The position numbers and the translations under genes are program-made. 64,000 nt of DNA from CAVYVZ01 sp963772065 (lineage in GTDB: Bacteria > Acidobacteriota > Vicinamibacteria > Vicinamibacterales > UBA2999), in contig CAVYVZ010000010.1 in NCBI GenBank assembly GCA_963772065.1, positions 124,001 through 188,000 on the forward strand. Direction: 5' to 3'. Below are positions 10,873 to 19,059 of this stretch, piece after piece. Positions within the stretch are counted from its first letter, which is position 1; each line of letters opens with the position of its first letter. A model generated the notes under the pieces. The model saw only the letters and a list, made by a program, of their open reading frames with translations. It was not told where the DNA came from and ran no database searches.

Positions 10873-12587
10873 ATGATTCGCGCTGCGTGCGGCGGCAGCG
10901 GCATGTCCTCCAGCGCGACCGCCTCCGCCGGGCCCACGGAGACATCGAGCCGGACGATTCGATCCGCGCACGCCGCGAGCTCGGGGCGGTGCGTGATGAG
11001 AATCGTCGTACAGCCCTCCCCGCGGCTTCGGCGCCGCAAGATGCCGTCGGTCAGGATGCGCTCGGTGTCGCGGTCGAGGGGCGCCGTCGGCTCGTCGAGG
11101 ATCAAGACCGCGGGCGCGGCCAGCAGCGCGCGGGCAATCGCCACCCGCTGCCGCTCGCCCGCCGAAAGCGCCTGGCCGCGCTCGCCGACCTCGGTGTCGT
11201 AACCCTTGGTCCACTCGCGGACCACTTCGTCCAATCGCGCGATCTTCGCGGCCTGGACGACCTCGGCCTGCGTGGCATCCGGGCGCGCATATCGGATGTT
11301 CTCGCCGATGCTGGCGTGAAAGATGAACGGCACCTGCTCGGCCAGCACGATGTGGCGGCGCACGTCGGCGAGGCGAAGCGTCCGCAGGTCGCGTCCGTCC
11401 AGGAGCACGCGACCGGCGTCTGGCTCGACCAACCGCAGCAGCACGTCGGCGAGCGTCGACTTCCCGGCTCCGCTCGCGCCCATCACCGCCACCACCTCAC
11501 CCGCGCGCACCCGAAGGCTCACGTCCTTCAATGCGGGCGCGCCGCAATCGAAGCTGACGGTCACCTGCTCCAGGACAATCTCTCCCCGGCACTCGCCGAG
11601 AGCTGCAGGGGATGCGGTCTCCACCACTTCGGGCCGCGCATCGAGCAGCTCGACGACGCGGCTCCACGACACGCGGGCGGTCGCCAGGGCGGCATAGAGA
11701 CCCATGAGTGCTTGAACCGGTCCCATCAGACGCATCTGATACGCCATGAACGCGGCAAGGGTGCCGAGCGACAGGGTCCCGTCGATGACGCGCCCGCCGC
11801 CGTACAGGAATACGGCCGCGGTGCCGATCGACAGCAGCAGGCCCGGGAACCCACCTGAGAGGTACGCCGCGCGCTGCATCGACATGAGCGCGGCGATGAA
11901 CCCGTCGTTCAGCCTGCGGAACCGCGCGACCTCCCTCCGCTCGGCGTTCGACGCCACGACGAGCCGCATGCCCTGCAGCGTTTCGATGAGGAAGCTGCCG
12001 ATGTCGGCGCTGCGCTCGCGCAGCACGCGAACGCGGCGCTCCAGCGCGCGGCGGTACACCACGAGCGCCGCCAGGCTGAGCGGCACCGCCGCGAGCGCGA
12101 CCGCAAAGAGCCTCACATCCAGCCAGGACAGCATCGCGACGGTTCCGGCGAGGAACAGGATGTTGCCGACCCACGCCAGCGCCGTCTCGGCAGCGACGCG
12201 TTGGATTTCGCCGATGTCGTTGTTCAGCCGCGAGACGATGTCGCCGAGCCGCATGCGCGCGTAGAAACGGGGCGACAGTCGCTGCAGGTGCTCGTACAGC
12301 GCGAGGCGCATGTCGAAGAGGATCCGCGCCGACGTTTGCGTGTACCGCAAACCTGATATGACGTTGATCGCGAAACTTCCGAAGCCCGCCGCCACGAAGA
12401 GGAGGACGACGCGCCGCAGTGCGCCGAGATCGCGGCCGAGAAGCGCGCGGTCGACGAGATCCTTCGTGAGATACGGCAGGTAGAGCGCCAGCGCCGTGCT
12501 CGAAACGCTCAGCAGGAAGACCAGGCTCAGCGACCGCCAGTGCGGCACGATGTAGCTGGCAATCCGGCGGAGATCGGAGGTCGCCAC
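10869..12587 (-). CDS. qhpF: QhpF, ABC exporter of the QHNDH gamma subunit
   Basis: The 572-residue protein is a half-size exporter: six membrane helices in the first about 310 residues, then a nucleotide-binding domain with Walker A GASGAGKST, signature ALSAGERQR, Walker B ILDEPTAPLD and switch His in LITHRP. In known qhp operons this exporter is needed to move the modified gamma subunit, which lacks a standard signal peptide, to the periplasm. It sits between qhpB (7-bp gap) and qhpE (4-nt overlap). Sequence alone would allow other MsbA-like substrates; context decides the call. Confidence 0.88.
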   Translation of the reverse strand: MATSDLRRIASYIVPHWRSLSLVFLLSVSSTALALYLPYLTKDLVDRALLGRDLGALRRVVLLFVAAGFGSFAINVISGLRYTQTSARILFDMRLALYEHLQRLSPRFYARMRLGDIVSRLNNDIGEIQRVAAETALAWVGNILFLAGTVAMLSWLDVRLFAVALAAVPLSLAALVVYRRALERRVRVLRERSADIGSFLIETLQGMRLVVASNAERREVARFRRLNDGFIAALMSMQRAAYLSGGFPGLLLSIGTAAVFLYGGGRVIDGTLSLGTLAAFMAYQMRLMGPVQALMGLYAALATARVSWSRVVELLDARPEVVETASPAALGECRGEIVLEQVTVSFDCGAPALKDVSLRVRAGEVVAVMGASGAGKSTLADVLLRLVEPDAGRVLLDGRDLRTLRLADVRRHIVLAEQVPFIFHASIGENIRYARPDATQAEVVQAAKIARLDEVVREWTKGYDTEVGERGQALSAGERQRVAIARALLAAPAVLILDEPTAPLDRDTERILTDGILRRRSRGEGCTTILITHRPELAACADRIVRLDVSVGPAEAVALEDMPLPPHAARIM

Positions 12588-12594
12588 GGGACGC

Positions 12595-13716
12595 CTACCG
12601 CTCCGTTGCCTGAGTGGAGGCCTTCGGCGGAATCACGAACAGGCGCGTCGTGGTGTCCGCGTCGAGCGTCATCGTCCGCAGGTACTTGTAGTTCGACGCG
12701 TCATAGAAATCGATCGTGTTGCCGGCTTCCCACACGTACAGGAGCTTTCCGTTCGTGCTCACGGACAGCTGCATCCGCGGCCGGCCGGGAAACTCTGTCC
12801 GGCTCTGAACGCGGCGGCCCGCCAGGTCGAACGTCCAGAACTCGTATCGCCCGATGTCCTGCAGGACGCCGTACGCCTTCTTTCGATCGGGCGCGAGTGC
12901 AAAAGAGGTCCGCGGCTGCGCGGGACCGAGCGTGTAGAAGTCGATCTCCTTGGCCGCAAGGTTGACACGGCCGACGCCCATGAGGCGGCGCTTCTGCACG
13001 GGGTCCTGCATGAAGAAAAGGCCGGTGAAGAAGCCGCGCTCCTCATAGAAGTCGTCGGTCGAGCCGAAGTCGAGCCGGCCCGCGCCCACTTCGACTGGCT
13101 TCGAGATCTCCCATGTGTCCACTTCGTGGAAATCGGTCGTGTCGTAGATCAGGATGTCCTCGCCGAAGAAGTACATCAGCTTGCCGTCGGGCGAGAACCG
13201 CACGTTCATGAACTCGCGCTCCTCACCTTTCGGCCACGGGATCGTGCGGGTCACCGCGTGCGTGTTGAGATCGTACTGGAGCATCGTCGAGGGCCCGATC
13301 TCCCATCGATCGATCAGTTTCGTCGCGGTGCGCGTGAGGAGGATCACGAAGCGCGAAAGCGGGTCGAGCGCCACGCCTCGGATGCGCACGCGCTTGTTCG
13401 GTTCGCTCAGCGTGAAGCTGTCGATCGTGGCCCGCCGTGCGATGTCGACGATCTCCAGCTGCTGCAACGTGGAGTCGAGCACGAGGAACTTGGTGCGGTC
13501 CTCGGAGAGCGAGAGCGAGCGCGGGATCCCGGTCTTGAGCTTGATCGCGGCCGCCACCTTTTCGGAGCCTTCATCGATGACGAGGATGTTGCCGGCGTAG
13601 GTGCCGACGTAGAGCGTGCCGTTGCCGCCGATGAGCGACCGCGCATTCCTCTGCGCGGAAGGAACGACGCTGACGAGAACGCTGAGTACCGCCGCGGCCG
13701 CAACGCGCCTGGTCAT
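12595..13716 (-). CDS. qhpB: quinohemoprotein amine dehydrogenase beta subunit
   Basis: The beta subunit is a secreted seven-bladed propeller that holds the gamma subunit against the diheme alpha subunit. The 373 residues begin with a signal peptide (MTRRVAAAAVLSVLVSVVPSAQ). Repeats of about 45 residues typical of YVTN/QH_beta propellers follow, such as LYVGTYAGNILVIDEGSEKVAAAI and KLLYVWEAGNTIDFYDASNYK. The gene starts 3 bp after the qhpC stop. Identity rests on propeller form plus its place next to qhpC and qhpA. Confidence 0.9.
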   Translation of the reverse strand: MTRRVAAAAVLSVLVSVVPSAQRNARSLIGGNGTLYVGTYAGNILVIDEGSEKVAAAIKLKTGIPRSLSLSEDRTKFLVLDSTLQQLEIVDIARRATIDSFTLSEPNKRVRIRGVALDPLSRFVILLTRTATKLIDRWEIGPSTMLQYDLNTHAVTRTIPWPKGEEREFMNVRFSPDGKLMYFFGEDILIYDTTDFHEVDTWEISKPVEVGAGRLDFGSTDDFYEERGFFTGLFFMQDPVQKRRLMGVGRVNLAAKEIDFYTLGPAQPRTSFALAPDRKKAYGVLQDIGRYEFWTFDLAGRRVQSRTEFPGRPRMQLSVSTNGKLLYVWEAGNTIDFYDASNYKYLRTMTLDADTTTRLFVIPPKASTQATER

Positions 13717-13719
13717 GGT

Positions 13720-14067
13720 TCAGGGAAAGATCAAATCGATCTTGCGCCAGTCCTTCTGGGCCGACGCGCACTTCGCCGTCCAGTCCGGCGCGTGATTGAG
13801 CTGGTCCGGCACCTGCGCCGGCCAGAAACACCCCATGTGACAGTCGAACAGATCGCGCTCGACCGGCTGGCACAAGCCCGCCGTGCCGCCCGTGCGATCC
13901 GCTTCCCAGCCGGGTGCGAAGACGAACGAGCATCCGAGCGGGATGTGCGGCGGCTCCGGCTGCTGCGGGGGGCCCTGCTGGAGCGCGACGACGTCCTTTG
14001 CCGGCTCCGGCCGCGTCAACTCCTCGACGCGCAGCGCCTTCCTGTTGATCGCTTTGAGATGATTCAC
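13720..14067 (-). CDS. qhpC: quinohemoprotein amine dehydrogenase gamma subunit (CTQ-bearing)
   Basis: This 115-residue protein carries the catalytic cysteine tryptophylquinone. By alignment with the Paracoccus gamma subunit, CTQ would form from Cys76 and Trp82 in DCHMGCFW. The three Cys-to-acid thioether crosslinks would be Cys46-Glu55, Cys66-Asp72 and Cys80-Asp88; all eight residues are present. Residues 1 to about 40 form a leader rich in Arg, Glu and Pro with no hydrophobic core, as expected for a peptide removed by QhpE rather than Sec. The start is GTG at 14067, overlapping the qhpD stop as GTGA. An extra Cys at residue 100 has no counterpart among the crosslinks. The usual WW before PAQVPD is FW here. 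Confidence 0.95.
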   Translation of the reverse strand: MNHLKAINRKALRVEELTRPEPAKDVVALQQGPPQQPEPPHIPLGCSFVFAPGWEADRTGGTAGLCQPVERDLFDCHMGCFWPAQVPDQLNHAPDWTAKCASAQKDWRKIDLIFP

Positions 14068-15503
14068 GACACTTTCTCCATCGTGGCGTCTTCGAATATC
14101 CGCAGGTAGCGTGGGTTGCGGAGCGCAATCTCTCCGTAGACTTCGAGACAGGTCTCGGTCCAGCCGCGAATCCAATCGCAGTAGTGCAGGTTCGCGCTCC
14201 TCGTCGTGCCGTATCTCGTGTGCGCCTCGTGGTAGCAACCGCCGGAGCAGAGCGGCCGCGCCCAGCACGTCTGGCACACGGGCTTGCCGTCCAGATGATG
14301 CTGTTCGAGGAACTGGCGTTGGGCATCGCGGTCGATGCCATCCTGGACCGTGCCGAGCTTGTGTGCGTCGGAGCCCGCGAACCGATGGCACAGGTTGACG
14401 TCGCCGTCGGTGGCCACACCCATCAATCCGAGGCCGGCGCCGCACGGGTACGCTTTACTGACGCCCTTGTGGATCTCCTCGACGGTCTCCTTGACGTTCG
14501 AGAACCCATGGTGGCGGTTTTCGATCGCGGCCTGCAGGAAGTCCCGCGCCAGGTCACGGAACTGCGCCAACAGCCGATCGAATCCCCCGTCACCGAACGC
14601 GTAATCGCGGCCTTCTGCGGTGGTCACAGGCGCAAAGCCCACTTCGGCGAATCCGATCTCTTCGGTGAGATGCCGGTAGATGCGCCGGACGTCGAGCGTC
14701 TGCTTGGTGAGCGTCACGCGCGCCCCGATCGGGCGGCGTCGATGCTTCTGCAGAAGATCGCGGACCTTCGGCATCACGGCGTCGTAGCTGCCCGACCCGT
14801 CGTGAAAGACGCGGAAGCGATCCTGCATCTCCTTCGGACCGTCAATCGAGACGGTGACGCCGACCTCGTTTTCGACAAGGAACTCGATGATCTCCGGCCG
14901 CAGCAGCGTCGCGTTCGTCGTCAGGCTGAAGTCGACCGCTTTCCCCAGCTCCGCCGCGCGCGCTCGCGCATACGCGACCGTGCTCTCCAGTACGGGGAAG
15001 TTGAGCAGCGTCTCACCGCCGAAGAATGTGAGGTGGGCACGCGGGCTCGCACCCGATTCGCGGAGCATGAACTCCACGGCATCGCGGGCCGTCGCTTCGC
15101 TCATGAACTTCGGCTTCCGGCCGTTCACCGTGTCGACGATCTTGTCCTCGCCGTACTCGTAGCAATAGGTGCACGACAGGTTGCACTTGTTGGTGACGTT
15201 CAGCACCATCGTCGCGAGCGGAATCATCGGAAGGAGCTTCGGCTTCGGCGGCTCCGGTACGCGTTCTCCGATCGCGCGCACGCGGAGGAGCTCCGCGATG
15301 GTCTCGGTCACCGCCTGGGAATCGAACCGATCGCTCAAACCCGAGACGAGGTCGTCAGGCGATCGTTCGCCGCCGCTGAGCCGTCCGAGCACGGCATCGG
15401 ATACCGGGTCGATCGCAAACACGGCGGCGCTCGGTACGAGGTACAAGAACGGCTGACCCGCCGCCTCGAACCGATGAAATTCACGCAGGACCAGAAGGCT
15501 CAT
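14064..15503 (-). CDS. qhpD: QhpD, radical SAM/SPASM maturase forming thioether crosslinks in the gamma subunit
   Basis: QhpD installs the intra-peptide Cys-to-Asp/Glu thioether bonds in QhpC. The 479-residue protein has an N-terminal region of about 110 residues. The radical SAM cysteines follow in CNLSCTYCYEYG, then GGETLLN and SIDGPKE barrel motifs. A C-terminal SPASM region holds Cys in AYPCGAG, VNLCHRF, CQTCWARPLCSGGC and LHYCDW, enough for two auxiliary 4Fe-4S clusters. ATG at 15503 overlaps the qhpA stop (ATGA). The enzyme is cytoplasmic and acts before leader removal. Confidence 0.95.
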   Translation of the reverse strand: MSLLVLREFHRFEAAGQPFLYLVPSAAVFAIDPVSDAVLGRLSGGERSPDDLVSGLSDRFDSQAVTETIAELLRVRAIGERVPEPPKPKLLPMIPLATMVLNVTNKCNLSCTYCYEYGEDKIVDTVNGRKPKFMSEATARDAVEFMLRESGASPRAHLTFFGGETLLNFPVLESTVAYARARAAELGKAVDFSLTTNATLLRPEIIEFLVENEVGVTVSIDGPKEMQDRFRVFHDGSGSYDAVMPKVRDLLQKHRRRPIGARVTLTKQTLDVRRIYRHLTEEIGFAEVGFAPVTTAEGRDYAFGDGGFDRLLAQFRDLARDFLQAAIENRHHGFSNVKETVEEIHKGVSKAYPCGAGLGLMGVATDGDVNLCHRFAGSDAHKLGTVQDGIDRDAQRQFLEQHHLDGKPVCQTCWARPLCSGGCYHEAHTRYGTTRSANLHYCDWIRGWTETCLEVYGEIALRNPRYLRIFEDATMEKVS

Positions 15504-17209
15504 TGTTGTGTCTGCGATTCCGTGCCCCAGCGCATGTACAGCGGCACCGTCACGAGCAGATGCGCGCGAGCCCGCAGCGGCCGCTTCGCTCCCTCGGGGG
15601 TATAGACCGCGACCACCCACACGTCACCGACGTTGTTCCTGCTGCCGGGCCGCTGTGGGTTGGGTCCCTCGACATTGGGCGTGAACACTCCGCTGGCGGG
15701 ATCGATGGCGCCGACGTACTTCAGGTCGTCGTCGTTGAGCACGGCCGAATACTCCTCGAGCGACCACTTCGCGTCCACCTGACCCAGGGCCACGTCGTCT
15801 TTGGTATTCGGGCGGCCGTCACGGCCGTTCTGATACGCGGACGCTTCGAAGTATGCGAGGCCCTTGGGAAAGTTCACACCGCCCACGCGCGCCATCGCCC
15901 ACTCGGGTGAAATCTTGATGTAGTCCACCTTGTCGTAGACGGCGAGTGCCGCCGGCCGGATCGTGGCACCCACCGCCAGATCGCGCGGCCCGATGGTCGC
16001 TCCGGCGGCGACGTCCACGGTGGCCGTGATGACGTCTCGACCGATCGGCGACACCTTGGTCACCGTGACGCCAGGTCCGAGATCGACGGACACCGGATTC
16101 TGGAATCCAGTCCCGAAGATCCTGACCTGCTGCCCCGACGTGCCCACGCGCAGCGCTGTGGGGCTGACGCCGTGCAGCACCGTGAAGTTGCCAGCGCGTC
16201 GCAGCGTGACATCGATACCGCTCTCGTCGTAGCCACCCGTGAACCACCGCCCCGACATCGTTTGCCAGTCGCGCTCGAGCGACAGTACTTCCCGCAGTGA
16301 TGTGTCGTCGCTGCCCGCTACGGTCGAACGGCCGCGCCATTGATGGCCCGTGTAAACAATCGCACGGCCTTGCCTCGTGACGCTCTGGCCGCTGCGCGGG
16401 TAGGTGAACGCGATCTCCGTCGTGAACTCGTCCGGCGAATTGCCGGCCGCAATCCGCAGCTCTCCGTAGACCGGTCCTTTTCCGGTCTCGTGCCCGCTCA
16501 GAACCCAAGCACCTTCGAGCTTCGGCGAACGCATGGTGGCCGACCACGCAGCCCATTCCGGCGTGTGAAGCGGGTAGGCAGCGGTCAGATGTTCGAGCGC
16601 CTTTTCGACGGGATGTCGATTGTCGGGAGGACGGCCGTCGGGACCAGGCTCGCGCTGCGGTGGGCCCATGCGCCGGAAGGCCTGGAAGTCAGTGAGGGGA
16701 TACCAGCCGCGGTGCATGTCGACGAGCATCTGCCAGTCTTCCTTCGATCGCCGCTGCAGCATGACGCGGCCGATGGAGTGACACGGCGTGCACACTTGCT
16801 CTGCGTCGCGGCTCGCTTCGTACTTGAAATCGATCAGGCGCCGCTCGATCTCGAACGCCGCGGGCTTCACCTCTTCCGGCGCGAGACCCAGGTGATTCGA
16901 GAGATACCGGACAACGGCACGCGCGGTCGCCGGCTCGATCTTCAACCCATTGAGGGCCACCATCCGGCGAATGGTCCCCTCCCACCCCTCGGGTGTATTG
17001 CGGCGGAACGAGATGCGCGACATCATGCCGCGCTCGTCGGGCCGATGGCATGGGGAGCACGCCGTCTGGACCGTCGTGTCCGCAATCGGGATGCCGGCTT
17101 CGGCAGGCGCCGCATCGGAGCCCGGTTGCTGCGCGCGGGTGGCCGTGGTCAACGACGCGGCGAGCAGGACACTCGAGAGAGCAATCGTCAGCCTACTGAA
17201 GATGCCCAT
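15500..17209 (-). CDS. qhpA: quinohemoprotein amine dehydrogenase alpha subunit (diheme)
   Basis: The alpha subunit receives electrons from CTQ through two c-type hemes in the periplasm. The chosen ATG at 17209 gives a signal peptide ending at TRAQ, then 569 residues in all. Heme motifs are CSPCH at 51-55 and CTPCH at 140-144. The rest forms beta domains of the QH_alpha type, with the Ig-like stretch VRIFGTGFQNPVSVDLGPGV. The 5' end overlaps gtrA by 17 bp. As the first structural gene of the A-D-C-B-F-E run it defines the amine oxidation operon; the natural amine cannot be read from sequence. Confidence 0.94.
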   Translation of the reverse strand: MGIFSRLTIALSSVLLAASLTTATRAQQPGSDAAPAEAGIPIADTTVQTACSPCHRPDERGMMSRISFRRNTPEGWEGTIRRMVALNGLKIEPATARAVVRYLSNHLGLAPEEVKPAAFEIERRLIDFKYEASRDAEQVCTPCHSIGRVMLQRRSKEDWQMLVDMHRGWYPLTDFQAFRRMGPPQREPGPDGRPPDNRHPVEKALEHLTAAYPLHTPEWAAWSATMRSPKLEGAWVLSGHETGKGPVYGELRIAAGNSPDEFTTEIAFTYPRSGQSVTRQGRAIVYTGHQWRGRSTVAGSDDTSLREVLSLERDWQTMSGRWFTGGYDESGIDVTLRRAGNFTVLHGVSPTALRVGTSGQQVRIFGTGFQNPVSVDLGPGVTVTKVSPIGRDVITATVDVAAGATIGPRDLAVGATIRPAALAVYDKVDYIKISPEWAMARVGGVNFPKGLAYFEASAYQNGRDGRPNTKDDVALGQVDAKWSLEEYSAVLNDDDLKYVGAIDPASGVFTPNVEGPNPQRPGSRNNVGDVWVVAVYTPEGAKRPLRARAHLLVTVPLYMRWGTESQTQQ

Positions 17210-17597
17210 GGAACGTGGGCCATGTTTTAGCACAGAAGACCCACACGTGGGCGGTGGCGAAGTTGAGCAGCGCGCACATGAGCACGGCGGCAACGTTCGC
17301 CACAACGAGCGGCGCGCCGGCGTGAACGAGGGCGCTCGTCAACGCGATGTTGCCGCCGATCGAAAGCACGCCGTTCGACGCGAGGAAGCGCGCCAGCCTC
17401 CCGGCCCGCGACCCGCTCGTCACACCGGCCCACGTCCAGCGCTCGTGCCAGAAGAAGTTGTGGAGGAGGGCCGCTTCGACCGCCAGAGCCGTGGCAGGCA
17501 CGATCGGTATACCCATGCGATCGAACGCGATCAGCGCGCCCAGCTGCACGAGGAGGCCGACGATTCCGACGACGTTGAAGCGGACGAATCGCGTCAT
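17193..17597 (-). CDS. GtrA family membrane protein
   Basis: The protein has 134 residues and four hydrophobic helices; the first begins FNVVGIVGLLVQLGALIAFDRMGI, the family signature. GtrA-type proteins are linked to moving lipid-linked sugars across the inner membrane. The ATG at 17597 overlaps the stop of the CDP-alcohol phosphatidyltransferase gene (ATGA), and its own 3' end overlaps qhpA. The tight spacing implies cotranscription with the amine dehydrogenase genes. It is not part of the classic qhp set, so its role here is open. Confidence 0.85.
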   Translation of the reverse strand: MTRFVRFNVVGIVGLLVQLGALIAFDRMGIPIVPATALAVEAALLHNFFWHERWTWAGVTSGSRAGRLARFLASNGVLSIGGNIALTSALVHAGAPLVVANVAAVLMCALLNFATAHVWVFCAKTWPTFHGHLQ

Positions 17598-18268
17598 CGT
17601 CGGGGCTCCATACGCGCAAGCGCGCGCGTGTTGCGGACCGTCGCGCACGTGAGGGCCGCCAGAAGGCCGATTCCAGCGACCGCGCTTCCCACGTCGAACA
17701 GCTGATAGCGGCCGAGAGCGCCCAGGTCGACGTGGGGGTCGTTGAACAGCGCGACCGTGCCGACGGCGAGCAGAATCCGCAGCTCCGTCGGTCCGAACCA
17801 GAGAAACGACATTCGAAAGACACCATGCGCGGCCGTAGCGAGGAACACTTCGGCGGATACGAGCAGATACGCCACGAGCACGAACATCGATACGAGTGGA
17901 GTCATGTGGCCCGAGCACGCGAGGCCACCCAGGAGCAGCGTGATCCCGACGATGTCGAGGACGTGGTCGACGTAGAAGCCGTAGCGGGGCCGCTCGACTC
18001 GTCGAACACGCGCCAGCGTGCCGTCGAGACTGTCACCGAACCAGTTGACCAGGAGCGCGACGACAACCAACCAGAGGGCAGGCGGCCAGTAACGGGCCGC
18101 GGCAAAGGCTGCACCGGCAGCCGCCATGGCCAGGAGGGCAAGCAGCGTCAGGTGATCCGAGTTGATGCCGCGAGGGAGACGGTGGGCGATCCAGACGAGC
18201 AGGCGCTTCTCCGGCGCGGCCAGGAGGCTTCCGTGCTGGCGAACGTGTGCGGTGGCAGTGACAAGCAT
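17594..18268 (-). CDS. CDP-alcohol phosphatidyltransferase family protein
   Basis: This 224-residue membrane enzyme carries the family motif DG-x2-AR-x8-G-x3-D-x3-D, visible as DGTLARVRR followed by GFYVDHVLD near residues 80-103. Six hydrophobic segments are seen. Members join a CDP-linked lipid to an alcohol such as glycerol phosphate, serine or inositol. The acceptor cannot be told from the sequence. It is coupled to gtrA, suggesting a small lipid or glycolipid module inserted between qhpG and qhpA. Confidence 0.85.
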   Translation of the reverse strand: MLVTATAHVRQHGSLLAAPEKRLLVWIAHRLPRGINSDHLTLLALLAMAAAGAAFAAARYWPPALWLVVVALLVNWFGDSLDGTLARVRRVERPRYGFYVDHVLDIVGITLLLGGLACSGHMTPLVSMFVLVAYLLVSAEVFLATAAHGVFRMSFLWFGPTELRILLAVGTVALFNDPHVDLGALGRYQLFDVGSAVAGIGLLAALTCATVRNTRALARMEPRR

Positions 18269-18327
18269 ACAAGGTCCTCTGCCACCAAATGTGTCGCGCG
18301 ACGCGAAACAGGCTCAACGGCCCGAAA

Positions 18328-19024
18328 TCACCGCGCATCGTGAAAGATGATCCCCAGCGTGAACCTCTCGCCGCGGCGCACCCGCGTCACGCCGTGCCGC
18401 ATCTGAACCCGGTAGTATCCCCGCGCTCCGCGCACGGGCCGCACGCGCGTCGTAAAGACGGCGAGCGCGCCCTTCCGTGCGGGAACGATGTCGCCCATCG
18501 ACTGCGCGCGCGGGCGCTGCTCCACGAGGAGAAACTCTCCGCCCTCGTAGTCGACGCCCGGCTCGGTCAGAAAGACCACCACTTGAAGCGGAAAGGCCAC
18601 GTCGCCATAGATGTCCTGGTGGAGGCAGTTGTATCCGCCCAGGGTATAGCGAAGCAGCAGCGGCGTAGGCTTCGTCTGGCCGCGCGCCGCGCAGCGCTCG
18701 AGGAATGCGTCGTGCGTCGGCGGATAACGCTCCGATTCCTGGAGCCGTTCCATCCAGCCGTTGGCGATCGCTGCCAATGACGGATAAAGCGCGCGGCGCA
18801 GGTCTGAGACGACTGTCGGGAGCGGGTTGGCGAAGTACTTGTTACTCGCCTTCGCCGAAGCGAAGCCTCGCCATGTCGACGCGGCTCCGAAATCGTCGTT
18901 CGTCACCGTACGCGTCGATCAGCGCGGCGCACTGCTCGGCGTCGAGCACCGGAGACGACGTGGCCGCGTAACCGCGGTCGTCGAGCGACCGCTCGAGCGT
19001 TCGCCAGTCGAGGTCGAGCCTCAT
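18328..19024 (-). CDS. 2OG-Fe(II) oxygenase, interrupted by a +1 frameshift
   Basis: The N-terminal part (MRLDLDWRTLERSLDDRGYA to RFGEGE) and the C-terminal part (from KYFANPLP) lie in neighbouring frames. Removing one A near 18850 restores GEGEYKYFANPLP and a protein of about 231 residues. The iron site is readable as LHQDIYGD, with His and Asp. A distal His follows in QMRHGVTRV, and a basic RF with GIIFHDA lies at the end, as in prolyl-hydroxylase-like oxygenases. It starts 35 bp downstream of qhpG. It might hydroxylate a peptide during amine dehydrogenase maturation, or be unrelated; no substrate evidence exists. Confidence 0.75.
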
Positions 19025-19059
19025 ATGCCATTCAGAGTACGGGAGAGGCGCACCTCGCG

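Noticed and set aside
10873..11214. N-terminal extension of the QhpE protease
   Set aside because: The extra residues are an out-of-frame reading of qhpF with Arg/Ala/Gly-rich sequence; the GTG at 10872 with GTGA overlap is a natural start.
18328..19024. Programmed ribosomal frameshift in the 2OG oxygenase gene
   Set aside because: No slippery heptamer or stimulatory structure is visible, and five other genes show the same single-base insertion with different contexts.
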